From: Bordetella parapertussis
Lineage (GTDB): Bacteria; Pseudomonadota; Gammaproteobacteria; Burkholderiales; Burkholderiaceae_B
Reading direction: 5' to 3'
NCBI GenBank assembly: GCA_943331855.1
Contig: CALQNE010000032.1
Coordinates: forward strand, 1 to 18,872
DNA: 18,872 bases
Shown here: positions 7,938 through 16,327 of the stretch, piece after piece
Layout of the letters: each line of letters opens with the position of its first letter
Position numbering within the stretch: the stretch's first letter is position 1
Notes under the pieces: generated by a model
What the model was told of the DNA's origin: nothing
Databases searched by the model: none
The model's input: only the letters and a program-made list of their open reading frames with translations
Program-made: the position numbers and the translations under genes

Positions 7938-9266
7938 ATGACATATTCCCAACAGCTTGCTCAGATTGTTGCCAATCTTCGTTACGAAGATATTCCTGCA
8001 CCCGTGATTCAAAAATTGAAGACATGCCTGTTGTATGGCACAACGATGTCGGTGACAGCTGCGGATGATCGCTCCTTGCTAGAGGCAGTGGTCCAAATGC
8101 ACTCGGCACCCGGTCAAGCCAAAACGATTGTTTTGCCCTTGCAACTCAGGGCCGCTGATGCGGCGTATGTAGATGCCTATCGAATGTGTTCACGTGGGCA
8201 AAATGACACGTTCGCCGATATTGTGGCTCACCCGGGTTGCATCGTGATCCCCGCGGTATTGGCGGTTGCACAAGAGTGTCAAGCAAGTGGGCGAGAGGTG
8301 TTAACGGCGTTGGCTGCGGGCTATGAGTGTTTGGCCAGCATTGCTGCGGGCGCGGCTGCGTCTGTCGTCAAAAATCGATTTCGTGCGACCTCTGTTTTTG
8401 GTGTCTTTGCTGCGGCTGCGGCGGTCTCGAAGTTACTTGGGCTTGATGCTGCAAAAACGGCCCACGCGCTTGGCCTGGCGAGTCAATCCTCTGCAGGAAC
8501 CATGCAGTGCTGGGGAGAAGGAACACCAGAGTGGCGCCTTCAAGTGGCCAATGCCGCGCGCGGTGGTGTGATTGCTGCACGACTGGCACAGCAGGGGTTC
8601 CCAGCAGCCTCTCAGGCGCTCGAGGGCGATAGTGGGCTGTACGCAACGTTTGCAGGCAAGGCAGTGGTCGCTGCGCCTCAATGGACTTGGCAGACGCCAA
8701 CGGTGGTTTATAAGCCCTTGCCGGGCTGTCTTATTAATCAAGGGCCGCTGTATCAACTTTTAACCTTGCAACGGCAACATCATTTTGTTGCAGAGGATGT
8801 CAAGTCAATCACGGTCACGCTTTCGCCGCGTAACGCCGATTACCCCGGAACAAAAAATTATGGACCGTTTGACTCGCCGACTGGCGCGATTATGAGTTGT
8901 GCGTTTATGCTCGCAACGGGTCTGCGTGATGGCACCTTAAAAATTACTGATTTTGATCAGCACTATGGGGTGGGTACGATTCATGACTTGAGTCGTTGCG
9001 TTATTGTGCAAGCTGCCGAAGGCATGAGCGACTGGGGAAGTAAAGTTGTTGTTTTGCTTAAAAATAATACGGTACTGAGCGATGAAATCACGGATCTCTC
9101 GAGGTTTGCTTTTGAGTGGGATGAGGCTCAAAGCAATCTGGCTGCGATGACAGATGAATGGCCGTTCGCCGATGCGCGAGTTCGTTATCAGGCGCTCAAA
9201 GGTATTGTTCAGCATTTTGAAAACGAACCATCCGTTGATGGCCTGATTGATCAACTTAGACCTTAA
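7938..9266 (+). CDS. MmgE/PrpD family protein
   Basis: The 442-residue cytoplasmic protein belongs to the MmgE/PrpD family, whose characterised members include 2-methylcitrate dehydratase and cis-aconitate decarboxylase, all acting on tricarboxylates without an iron-sulfur cluster. Length is normal. Recognisable blocks are the helical start with CLLYGTTMSV near 30-39, the region SRGQNDTFADIVAHPG near 85-100 that corresponds to the family's substrate-pocket segment, the helix FRATSVFGVFAAAAAVSKLLGL near 148-169, and HALGLASQSSAG near 176-187. The exact reaction cannot be assigned. No ribosome site precedes the ATG at 7938. A Bug receptor follows after 25 bp, and such pairing suggests catabolism of an imported di- or tricarboxylate. 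Confidence 0.88.
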   Translation: MTYSQQLAQIVANLRYEDIPAPVIQKLKTCLLYGTTMSVTAADDRSLLEAVVQMHSAPGQAKTIVLPLQLRAADAAYVDAYRMCSRGQNDTFADIVAHPGCIVIPAVLAVAQECQASGREVLTALAAGYECLASIAAGAAASVVKNRFRATSVFGVFAAAAAVSKLLGLDAAKTAHALGLASQSSAGTMQCWGEGTPEWRLQVANAARGGVIAARLAQQGFPAASQALEGDSGLYATFAGKAVVAAPQWTWQTPTVVYKPLPGCLINQGPLYQLLTLQRQHHFVAEDVKSITVTLSPRNADYPGTKNYGPFDSPTGAIMSCAFMLATGLRDGTLKITDFDQHYGVGTIHDLSRCVIVQAAEGMSDWGSKVVVLLKNNTVLSDEITDLSRFAFEWDEAQSNLAAMTDEWPFADARVRYQALKGIVQHFENEPSVDGLIDQLRP

Positions 9267-9279
9267 TGATTAACACCCA

Positions 9280-9284
9280 GGAGA
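9280..9284 (+). promoter_or_regulatory. Ribosome binding site supporting a GTG start
   Basis: GGAGA lies 7 nt before the GTG at 9292. This favours GTG initiation over the ATG at 9304, which would be 19 nt away. Confidence 0.6.
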
Positions 9285-9291
9285 CAATCCA

Positions 9292-10302
9292 GTGATTCAT
9301 ACAATGCTTCATGACAAGATAACAGGCAGCTTCAAAAAATTGATGACTGCGACGCTCACAGGCTTAATAGTATTAGTGAGCCAGCAGGCAGGGGCTCAAG
9401 AGTACCCAACTAAAGCCATCAAAATTATTGTGCCCTTTGCTGCGGGTGGTCCTGCCGACATCGTCATGCGCCAAGTCGCTGGAGCGATGTCTCCCATCTT
9501 AGGTCAAGCCATGGTTGTTGAAAACGTAACGGGTGCAGCGGGGATTGTGGGTACCAAAATGGGGGCTGCCGCCGCGCCAGATGGATACACCCTTTTGCTG
9601 GGCGGCACAGGCACCCACACGACAAACGAATTTTTGTATCCGTCGCTGCCCTATGACTCTGACAAAGACTTTGCACCAATCGTCTTGATGTACAAAGCGA
9701 TTAACGTGTTTGTTGTGCCCGCGACTTCGTCCATTCAAACGCTAGCGGATCTGATCAAGCAGGCCAAAAGTCAGCCGGGGATCATGAACTATGGGCTTGG
9801 AGCGATCGGCAGCTCAAGCCATCTGTCGTTCGAGCAATTCAAAAAAGAAGCGGGTGTCAATATCGTGGGCATTCCTTATAAAGGCATGGTCCCAGCCTAT
9901 ACCGATATGATGGGTGGCCGAATTCAAGTCATGCCCAATGACATCAGCAACGCGTCTGAGCAGATCGCCTCAGGTAAATTGCGCGCACTTGCGGTGACCT
10001 CTGGCGAACGTTTTCTCTATCTGCCAGACGTTCCGACAGTTGCCGAGTCTGGTTTTCCAGGCTTTGAAGGGGTGGGCTGGGGTGGCTTGTATGCACCTGC
10101 TCAAACACCCAAAAATATTATTAACAAAATTGCTGCAGCCGCTGCACAAGCTTATAAAACAGACGAGCTTAAGCAAGCGATGAAGGCGCGCAAAGTTGAA
10201 ATCATAGAAAGTACCCCAGAACTATTTGCAAACTTTGTTGTGCAAGAGCGCAAGAAATGGGCGAAGGTGATTCAAGAAGCAAATATCAAACTTGAACAGT
10301 AA
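9292..10302 (+). CDS. Bug-family periplasmic solute-binding protein (TctC-like), copy 4
   Basis: This 336-residue predicted periplasmic receptor has a rather long signal peptide (hydrophobic core about 18-30, cleavage expected after AGA near residue 35). The Bug segments are YPTKAIKIIVPFAAGGPAD, VVENVTGAAGIVGT and PDGYTLLLGG. The pocket region carries GGPAD in place of the GGATD seen in copies 2 and 3, which hints at a different ligand. The gene begins with GTG, backed by a well-placed GGAGA. It follows the MmgE/PrpD gene by 25 bp and is very probably co-transcribed with it, so the ligand may be the substrate of that enzyme or a precursor. Confidence 0.93.
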   Translation: MIHTMLHDKITGSFKKLMTATLTGLIVLVSQQAGAQEYPTKAIKIIVPFAAGGPADIVMRQVAGAMSPILGQAMVVENVTGAAGIVGTKMGAAAAPDGYTLLLGGTGTHTTNEFLYPSLPYDSDKDFAPIVLMYKAINVFVVPATSSIQTLADLIKQAKSQPGIMNYGLGAIGSSSHLSFEQFKKEAGVNIVGIPYKGMVPAYTDMMGGRIQVMPNDISNASEQIASGKLRALAVTSGERFLYLPDVPTVAESGFPGFEGVGWGGLYAPAQTPKNIINKIAAAAAQAYKTDELKQAMKARKVEIIESTPELFANFVVQERKKWAKVIQEANIKLEQ

Positions 10303-10335
10303 AGGTTGCCACTGCAGATCGGGCCAACGTTTATT

Positions 10336-10731
10336 TCAAAACCGTTTGGCAACCATGTCAATTTCAACACGCGCACCTTTGGCTAAGCCGGTGACGCCAA
10401 TACAGGTGCGGGCAGGGCGTTGACCCGGTTCAAAATAGGTTGCATAGACCGCATTCATGCGATCGTAGTCTTCATAAAAGTGCGTTAAATAGATACGAAC
10501 CGACGCTACGTTTTTAAGAGTCAGGCCCGCGCCCTCAAGTACGTTGCTTAGGTTTTTCATGACCTGCTTTGTTTGCGCTTCAATCCCTTCAGGGTAGGGC
10601 GTGTCGATCGAGGTATCGACAAACGGCATTTGGCCAGTGACAAAAACCCAACCATCAGCCTCAACGGCGTGGCTAAATGGCGCGACTGGATCCGGTGCGC
10701 CAGCGATCATGTGAAATTGTAGAGGGCTCAT
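10336..10731 (-). CDS. RidA family protein (YjgF/YER057c/UK114)
   Basis: The 131-residue cytoplasmic protein is of normal RidA-family length and is expected to form a trimer. The signature near the C-terminus, RPARTCIGVTGLAKGARVEID (105-125), contains the catalytic-type arginine R108 and the conserved VEI segment with E123. The N-terminal PFSHAV (18-23) is the usual pocket segment. True RidA enzymes hydrolyse reactive enamine/imine intermediates; other subfamilies act in catabolic operons, for example RutC in pyrimidine breakdown. Placement at the end of an importer operon after a PuuE-type hydrolase suggests a catabolic subfamily member. An AGGA ribosome site lies 9 nt before the ATG. Confidence 0.92.
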   Translation of the reverse strand: MSPLQFHMIAGAPDPVAPFSHAVEADGWVFVTGQMPFVDTSIDTPYPEGIEAQTKQVMKNLSNVLEGAGLTLKNVASVRIYLTHFYEDYDRMNAVYATYFEPGQRPARTCIGVTGLAKGARVEIDMVAKRF

Positions 10732-10757
10732 GTTGCAGGATCCTTTCTTTAGTGTTC

Positions 10758-10784
10758 AGGCGAGATATGAGTCTATTCTCGCCT
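10758..10784. repeat. Inverted repeat between the deacetylase and RidA genes
   Basis: AGGCGAGA (10758-10765) and TCTCGCCT (10777-10784) are perfect 8-bp complementary arms around an 11-nt loop. No T-run follows on either strand, so it is not a standard terminator. It may be an intercistronic mRNA stem-loop or an operator for a separate ridA promoter. Confidence 0.4.
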
Positions 10785-10806
10785 ATCCACGACAGAAATT
10801 GTGGCG

Positions 10807-10832
10807 TGCGGTGCAAATATTCTGCACTCGCA
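10807..10832. repeat. Bulged inverted repeat just after the deacetylase stop
   Basis: TGCGGTGCA (10807-10815) pairs with TGCAC plus CGCA (10823-10827 and 10829-10832) around a 7-nt AT-rich loop. The stem is 9 bp with one bulged T at 10828. It begins 3 nt beyond the deacetylase stop codon in the direction of transcription. No T-run follows. Confidence 0.35.
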
Positions 10833-10835
10833 GCA

Positions 10836-11735
10836 TCACAAGGCTTGTACATGGCGATGAATCGCGCCAGGGGTCGTGAACCAGATGTCATTGCGGTCGC
10901 GCGCAGCCGCCAAATGTGCAAGTGCTCGACGTAAATGTAATAGACGGTACGGTTGACCCACTAGATAGGGATGAAGAGCGATTCCCATGACGAGCGGTTG
11001 CAAACTGGACTGTCTGAGCATTTCGTCAAACTGGTCAATAATCATTTGCGCGAAAGGCGCCATGTCCATTTGGCGGCCAATCAGCATAGGGATATCGTTG
11101 ATTTCTTGTGGGTAGGGAATCGACCAAAGTCCTTGGCCATTGCGTGTTTGCATCAGGCCTGGCTGGTCGTCATGACACCAGTTTAAAGTGTAGTCGTAGC
11201 CTGCTTCGACAAGTAGGTCGGGGGTCACTGCGCTTTCAGAGATCCACGGTGACAGCCAGCCTGTTGGTGCGATACCGCTTTCGCTCAGGATGCGAGCCCG
11301 GCAATCAGAGAGCAAGGCAAATTCATCTTCTTCAGAGAACTGCCCTTGCCGTTCGGCGTTTGTGTGGCCGTGCCCAATGAGTTCGTCGCCCCGTGCAACG
11401 AGTGCGGCAACGAGCTCAGGGCAGTGATCATAAAGAGCGGTATTAATCAGTGCGCCCGTCGGAAGCGCCAGCTCATCAAACATAGACAGGCACCGCCACG
11501 CGCCCACACGATTGCCATATTCGCGCCAGCTGTAATTCAGGACGTCAGGTTGCGGGCTGAGCGGGCCCAGGTTTGCACCGAGCCCAGAACCGAAGGCAAA
11601 GTGCTCAACGTTAAAACCGATATAGACCGCCAGTCGGCTTTTGTTAGGCCACTGATAGTCGGGGCGTTGCGTGATGGCTTGATACGTAAACCGACCATGC
11701 GTAGGCAGACGTTCTGTGGCTTTTGAATGTTTCAT
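10836..11735 (-). CDS. Polysaccharide deacetylase (NodB-fold) family protein, PuuE-like
   Basis: The 299-residue protein has no signal peptide, so it probably acts in the cytoplasm on a small molecule rather than on cell-wall sugar. It fits the PuuE/cytoplasmic branch of the NodB-fold carbohydrate esterase 4 superfamily: GFNVEHF (40-46) stands where secreted deacetylases have the catalytic Asp-Asp, followed by IGHGHTNAE (120-128), GWLSPWIS (159-166) and ALHPYLVGQP (253-262). PuuE of this branch is a metal-independent allantoinase that opens a cyclic amide. The exact substrate here is not known. It lies 27 nt after the Liv fusion gene and 104 nt before ridA on the same strand. No strong ribosome site precedes the ATG. 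Confidence 0.82.
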   Translation of the reverse strand: MKHSKATERLPTHGRFTYQAITQRPDYQWPNKSRLAVYIGFNVEHFAFGSGLGANLGPLSPQPDVLNYSWREYGNRVGAWRCLSMFDELALPTGALINTALYDHCPELVAALVARGDELIGHGHTNAERQGQFSEEDEFALLSDCRARILSESGIAPTGWLSPWISESAVTPDLLVEAGYDYTLNWCHDDQPGLMQTRNGQGLWSIPYPQEINDIPMLIGRQMDMAPFAQMIIDQFDEMLRQSSLQPLVMGIALHPYLVGQPYRLLHLRRALAHLAAARDRNDIWFTTPGAIHRHVQAL

Positions 11736-11762
11736 ACGTAGATCGTTTTAAAGTATGGTTTT

Positions 11763-14279
11763 TTAGTGCCCGAGATAGGCCTCTGTCAATTTTCCTGAGT
11801 CGCGTAAAGCGTCAGACGTCCCGCTAAATACCATGTGGCCTGAGGCCAATAAGTTTGCGTGATCGGATAACGCCAACGCTAAGTCCGCCCGTTGATCGAC
11901 CAGTAAAATGGTTAAACCCTGAGCCTTAAGCTCAGCGAGCCGTAGAAATAAGTCTTCAACAATGGCGGGTGCTAAACCTAAGGACGGCTCGTCGAGTAAG
12001 AGCATCAGGGGCTCGGCTGCTAGGCCGCGTGCGATTGCTAGCATCTGTTGTTCACCTCCAGATAGCAAGCCTGCACGCCGCGTTTTTAGGGCCAGGAGCT
12101 TTGGAAACATGGCATAGATTTTTTGTAGCTTCTCGCTCGTCAGTGCTGCGCGTGCATGGGCGCCAATTCGAATGTTGTCTTCGACACTGAGCTCTGAAAA
12201 AACTTGACGACCTTCAGGCACCATGACCAAACCCAGGCGGGCAACCTGATGGGCAGCAAGATGGCTGATATCGCGACCATCAAAGCCGATAGAGCCAGAA
12301 AATTGTGGATGTAGCCCCGAGAGCACACGCATCAGGGTTGACTTTCCGGCGCCATTTGCGCCAAGCACGGCAACGGTCTCACCTTGTCGGACAGCAAACT
12401 CGATATCGGTTAATACATTGGCTGCCCCATAGTTTGCAGCGAGGCGTCCAATGACCAAGACGTCTTGCGCGCGGTCTTGAGCAGGCGTCGCAGTCGCGAT
12501 TTGATTTAAAAATGTTGATTCACCGCTTCCCAAGTAGGCTGCTTTCACAACGGCACTCTGTTGAATCTCGATCGGAGCACCTGAGGCAATTAACTTCCCT
12601 GAATCCAGCACGTGAATTTGATCTGAGATACTCATGACCAGTGTCATGTCGTGTTCGATGATAAAGACGCCCACGCCCGCATCGGCAATATTTTTTAAGA
12701 CAGACGCTAGTTGAATTTTTTCTTCGGCACTTAAACCGGCCGCGGGCTCGTCAAGTAAGACAAAAGCTGGGCGAGCAGCGAGTGCCCGTGCAATTTCAAC
12801 TAAACGACGGTCGACATGTGCAAGCGCCTGAGCAGATTCGCCTGGTGCACCAAGATAGCCCACAAAGCGCAATAGCTGCTCGCAGAAATCGTATTGTGAG
12901 GCAATGGGGATGGCGCCCCAGAGTCGCCCTTGCAAGAGCCCTACATACACATTATCCAACACGCTTAATGAGCCAAATAATTGTGATGTTTGGTATGTGC
13001 GCGTCAGACCGCTACGACCGATCTGAGCGCTGCTGAGCCCACTCAATTGTTGTTCGTTGAGCATCACCGTGCCGCGTGTGGCTTGATAAAAACCAGTGAC
13101 CAAGTTGATCAAGGTTGTTTTGCCGGCACCATTTGGACCGATCAAACTGGTAATTTTTCCACCTGCGGCGCTCAGAGAAACGTCTTTTAAGGCATGGTTG
13201 CCGCCAAACAAAACGCCCAGATCACTGATTGTTAAAACCGCGGTAGATGTTTGCTTAAAACCGATTGAGGCTGGGGCTCTTGCAACGAGGTCGGGCGCTG
13301 ACGTCTTGTCTGGTTCGCGATTGTTCTTCAGCTTGCTCAAACGTGCAAATACTTTTTGCCACAATGCAGCCAGAGCACCCGCGATACCATTCGGTGCAAT
13401 CAGTAAAACAATCAGTAGTAAACCGCCAAAAAAAATGAGCCGGTATTCTGCGAGCATCGAAAGTGATTCAGGCAGCAAGATCACTACGATCGCGCCAATT
13501 AACGGGCCAGCGGCATAGCCTACGCCACCAATCATCAGCATTAGCAAAAAAATAATCGATTGAAAAAAAGGAAAGGATTCAGGACTAATGAAGCCATTCA
13601 TGCTTGCAAACAGTGATCCTGCGATGCCGGCAAGTGCGGCCGATATACTGAAAGCAATGACTCGAACAATTAACAGCTTTGCCCCCAGTGCACTAGCTGC
13701 GATCTCTGCATCTCGGGTGGCGCGCATGATGAGGCCCCAACGGCTCTGCGCAAACCACGCGTACGCAGGTATCAACAGCGCACTGATAAAAATAGCGAAC
13801 CAGGTCAGTTGTACGCCTGAGATCTCGGCGCCACCGAGCATCGGGCGCGGGATATTCATAATGCCGTTCCAGCCCCCGGTGAGATCTTTCCATTCGGCGA
13901 TGCCTTGTTCGACGAAATAGCCGAAGGCAATCGTAATCATTGCCAGATACGGGCCTTTGGCCCGCAAGGCCGGCAGTGCAAGTAAAGCGCCCGCTACGCC
14001 TGAGATCAAAGCGGCACCGATGAGTGCGATGAGATACGGCACACCAAGCTTCATCGTGAGTAAGGTGGTGGCATAGGCGCCAATGGCATAAAACGCAGCG
14101 TGGCCGAGAGAGGTTTGTCCGGCCAAGCCCATTAAGACGTTTAAGCCGATACCGACGATGGCTGTGATCGCAACGGTGCCGAGCACCAGCGACTGATAAT
14201 CATTAATGAAAAATACGGTTAAAGAGCCAAGAAAGAGCCAGAACCCGCCAATTACTGAGGCTGTACGTAACGCGTTCAT
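11763..14279 (-). CDS. LivM-LivG-LivF triple fusion: ABC importer permease with two ATPase domains
   Basis: One 838-residue polypeptide carries three normally separate subunits of a branched-chain amino acid/amide-type ABC importer. Residues about 1-310 are a LivM permease, with the family block GLNVLMGLAGQTSLGHAAFY around 45-64. A short linker follows (about 310-345). Residues about 346-590 are a LivG-type ATPase: Walker A GPNGAGKT (381-388), Walker B VLLDEPAAGL with E511, and H543 in IIEHD. Residues about 605-838 are a LivF-type ATPase: Walker A GANGAGKS (640-647), signature LSGGE (739-743), LLLDEPSLGL with E764, and LVDQR where LivF usually has LVEQN. The LivG signature reads LAHVD (486-490), lacking the usual glycine. 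The start overlaps the livH stop (ATGA at 14276-14279). No frame break joins the parts, so the fusion looks genuine. Confidence 0.92.
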   Translation of the reverse strand: MNALRTASVIGGFWLFLGSLTVFFINDYQSLVLGTVAITAIVGIGLNVLMGLAGQTSLGHAAFYAIGAYATTLLTMKLGVPYLIALIGAALISGVAGALLALPALRAKGPYLAMITIAFGYFVEQGIAEWKDLTGGWNGIMNIPRPMLGGAEISGVQLTWFAIFISALLIPAYAWFAQSRWGLIMRATRDAEIAASALGAKLLIVRVIAFSISAALAGIAGSLFASMNGFISPESFPFFQSIIFLLMLMIGGVGYAAGPLIGAIVVILLPESLSMLAEYRLIFFGGLLLIVLLIAPNGIAGALAALWQKVFARLSKLKNNREPDKTSAPDLVARAPASIGFKQTSTAVLTISDLGVLFGGNHALKDVSLSAAGGKITSLIGPNGAGKTTLINLVTGFYQATRGTVMLNEQQLSGLSSAQIGRSGLTRTYQTSQLFGSLSVLDNVYVGLLQGRLWGAIPIASQYDFCEQLLRFVGYLGAPGESAQALAHVDRRLVEIARALAARPAFVLLDEPAAGLSAEEKIQLASVLKNIADAGVGVFIIEHDMTLVMSISDQIHVLDSGKLIASGAPIEIQQSAVVKAAYLGSGESTFLNQIATATPAQDRAQDVLVIGRLAANYGAANVLTDIEFAVRQGETVAVLGANGAGKSTLMRVLSGLHPQFSGSIGFDGRDISHLAAHQVARLGLVMVPEGRQVFSELSVEDNIRIGAHARAALTSEKLQKIYAMFPKLLALKTRRAGLLSGGEQQMLAIARGLAAEPLMLLLDEPSLGLAPAIVEDLFLRLAELKAQGLTILLVDQRADLALALSDHANLLASGHMVFSGTSDALRDSGKLTEAYLGH

Positions 14280-15157
14280 ACTTTATTGATCCCGCGTTTG
14301 CCAAATAAGCCGACAGGCCTGAACGCAAGAACGATAATGGTGAGGCCGAAGGAAAACATTTGGGCGTAGGTCGAACCAAAGGCTGTCACAAGCAGGGCTT
14401 CGATAATGCCTAACAGCAGTCCGCCTGCCATCACTCCGGTGGCACTTTCGATCCCGCCTAAGATCGCTGCAGCAAAGGCCTTTATTCCAAACACGGTACC
14501 CATGCCTGCTGACACGGTGTAGAGGGGGGCAATTAATATCCCGGCAATGCCGGCAAATACGCCTGCCAAAGCAAAGGCCAGGCCAATCATTTTTTCTGAA
14601 TCAATCCCCATTAGCTTTGCTGCACTACGATTTTGCGCGATGGCAAGCAGAGATTTGCCTGTTGAGGTCAGACGCATGCCAAGTGCTAAGGCAATCGCAA
14701 TTGAAAATCCCATCAGAGGGATGAGAAGCTGTAGTGCATTGATGCGCAAACCGCCCAGCGCGAAACCTTGTTGCAGCAAGGGCGTCGTTTGACCGCGTGG
14801 ATCTTTACCAAAGCTAAACAGCACGATGTTTTCAAGAATCAAACCAAGGGCCACGGTGGCCATTAGCCAGGCGTCTGAATTGCGACTGACAAAAGGCCTG
14901 ACTGCAATGATCTCAACAAAATAGCTCCAGAGTCCGCACAGCACGAGCGCCAAGGGCACTGCGAGCCACACGGGCCAGTGCCATAGCGTCGTTAAGCTGA
15001 AGGTGAGTACGGCGCCAAGCATGAGCGAGGCGCCTTGGGCAAAGTTCACCGTACGCGACACGGCATAGGTGGCGTAATAACCAAGTGCAACCAGACCATA
15101 CATGCTACCGATGCCTGCTCCAGTAATCAGGGCAGAGACGTATTCTGAAAGTCCCAT
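14276..15157 (-). CDS. livH: Branched-chain amino acid/amide-type ABC importer permease (LivH)
   Basis: The 293-residue inner-membrane protein has about eight hydrophobic segments. The LivH family blocks are GSMYGLVALGYYATYAVSRTVNFAQG near the N-terminus, the cytoplasmic coupling loop GKSLLAIAQNRSAAKLMGID in the middle, FGIKAFAAAILGG, and a C-terminal FRPVGLFGKRG. It would pair with the LivM part of the next gene to form the transport channel. It sits 3 nt after the binding-protein stop and overlaps the fusion gene by 4 nt, so the three importer genes are tightly coupled. The symbol denotes family type; the solute need not be a branched-chain amino acid. Confidence 0.93.
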   Translation of the reverse strand: MGLSEYVSALITGAGIGSMYGLVALGYYATYAVSRTVNFAQGASLMLGAVLTFSLTTLWHWPVWLAVPLALVLCGLWSYFVEIIAVRPFVSRNSDAWLMATVALGLILENIVLFSFGKDPRGQTTPLLQQGFALGGLRINALQLLIPLMGFSIAIALALGMRLTSTGKSLLAIAQNRSAAKLMGIDSEKMIGLAFALAGVFAGIAGILIAPLYTVSAGMGTVFGIKAFAAAILGGIESATGVMAGGLLLGIIEALLVTAFGSTYAQMFSFGLTIIVLAFRPVGLFGKRGINKV

Positions 15158-15160
15158 TAC

Positions 15161-16327
15161 TTATTTCACAGGTACGATCTTGCCCGAGTCGTATCGCACC
15201 ATCACATAGTCCTCGGGTGCCAGTGCCTCGTGACTGGCGCTCGCAAAGGGCTTGTTGTAGGTTTTGATCAAGCCCGGATACGACTCGATTTTTTCAAGTG
15301 CGATACGAATGGCGTCGCCGTCAGTGCTCTTTGCTGCTGAAATGGCCAGCGCAAGCAGATGCATGGCATCGTAGGCGTTGGCGGTGCCGACTGGCGCAAT
15401 AATATCGGCAGCGGTTTTGACGCCGTAGCGCTTGCTGAGTTCTGCCATGACCCGTTCAGAGGTGGGTGTGGGGGGTGAGAAAAAACTGTATGTTTGAATA
15501 AAGTGCACATCGCCCGCAGACGGACCTACTAGTTCGTCAAACCGGCCGCCCGAGATGCCCCAGTGCGAGATGACCGGTATGTTCCATCCCATCCGCTCGC
15601 GAGATTTCATCATTTGTGCGCCAGGCGCAGCGTTGGCCACTAAAATCAAGGAGTCAGCACCCGCGCTTTTTAAACGATTCAGCTGGGGCGTGACATCAAT
15701 ATCTGATTGCTCAAGTTTCTCGACACCGGCAATTGGCAAATTGGCAGCAGCTGCTGCGGCCTTCAGGCCTTTCTCGTTTGATTCCCCCCAAGGGTTGTTC
15801 ACCAGAATCAGGCCAGGTTTTTTCGAGTTGTATTTACTCATTGCGTATTGAATGAGCGCAATATCCACTAAATCATCTTGTGCTGATACGCGAAATACAT
15901 AGTTTGGATTCGCGCCATTTTTAGTAATGTTAGTGCCAGCAGCCCAGACGCCCATTAATGGTTTTTTGTTCTGATTCGCAATCGGCACGATTGCCAGAGA
16001 AACCGGCGTATCGATCCCGCCAAATAATGCGACGACCTTTTCGTTTGAGATGAGTTCGCGTGCGGCTGTAACGCCTTTCGGTGGGCTTGATTCATCATCA
16101 CGCTTAATCAGCACAAGTTTTTCGCCAAGCACGCCGCCTTTCGCGTTGATCTCGTCAATGGCAATGGTCAAACCACGCGTGATCGCCTCGCCTGATTGTG
16201 CTGATTGTCCCGTGAGCGCCGCGACCAGGCCGATTTTGATATCTGCGGCCTGAGCGCCGATGCTCAAACTGATAGCGGTCAGCGCTGTCAACTTGGCGCT
16301 AAAACGAATAAAGCGTGAGTATGTCAT
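15161..16327 (-). CDS. ABC importer periplasmic binding protein, LivK type
   Basis: The 388-residue predicted periplasmic receptor belongs to the branched-chain amino acid/amide-binding family (Peripla_BP_6). Residues 1-27 form a Sec signal with cleavage expected after AQA. The mature protein begins ADIKIGLVAALTGQSAQSGE, the standard family start, followed by GLTIAIDEINAKGGVLGEKLVLIKRDDE. The frame stays open further upstream to 16492, but the ATG at 16327 is preferred: GAGGA (complement of 16335-16339) lies 7 nt before it and the signal peptide starts exactly there. It is the first gene of the importer operon. Such receptors bind branched-chain amino acids, amides, urea or aromatic acids; the ligand cannot be told from the sequence. 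Confidence 0.92.
   Translation of the reverse strand: MTYSRFIRFSAKLTALTAISLSIGAQAADIKIGLVAALTGQSAQSGEAITRGLTIAIDEINAKGGVLGEKLVLIKRDDESSPPKGVTAARELISNEKVVALFGGIDTPVSLAIVPIANQNKKPLMGVWAAGTNITKNGANPNYVFRVSAQDDLVDIALIQYAMSKYNSKKPGLILVNNPWGESNEKGLKAAAAAANLPIAGVEKLEQSDIDVTPQLNRLKSAGADSLILVANAAPGAQMMKSRERMGWNIPVISHWGISGGRFDELVGPSAGDVHFIQTYSFFSPPTPTSERVMAELSKRYGVKTAADIIAPVGTANAYDAMHLLALAISAAKSTDGDAIRIALEKIESYPGLIKTYNKPFASASHEALAPEDYVMVRYDSGKIVPVK

Noticed and set aside
10304..10354. Inverted repeat GGTTGCCA / TGGCAACC between and within the ends of the convergent Bug and RidA genes, as a terminator
   Set aside because: The loop is 35 nt, there is no T-run, and one arm is coding sequence of ridA (MVAK).
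13096..13518. Long opposite-strand frames inside the Liv fusion (also 13588-13920, 11346-11726, 8433-8756)
   Set aside because: They lie wholly inside strongly supported genes on the other strand and have compositions typical of antisense shadows, with no ribosome site or recognisable domain.
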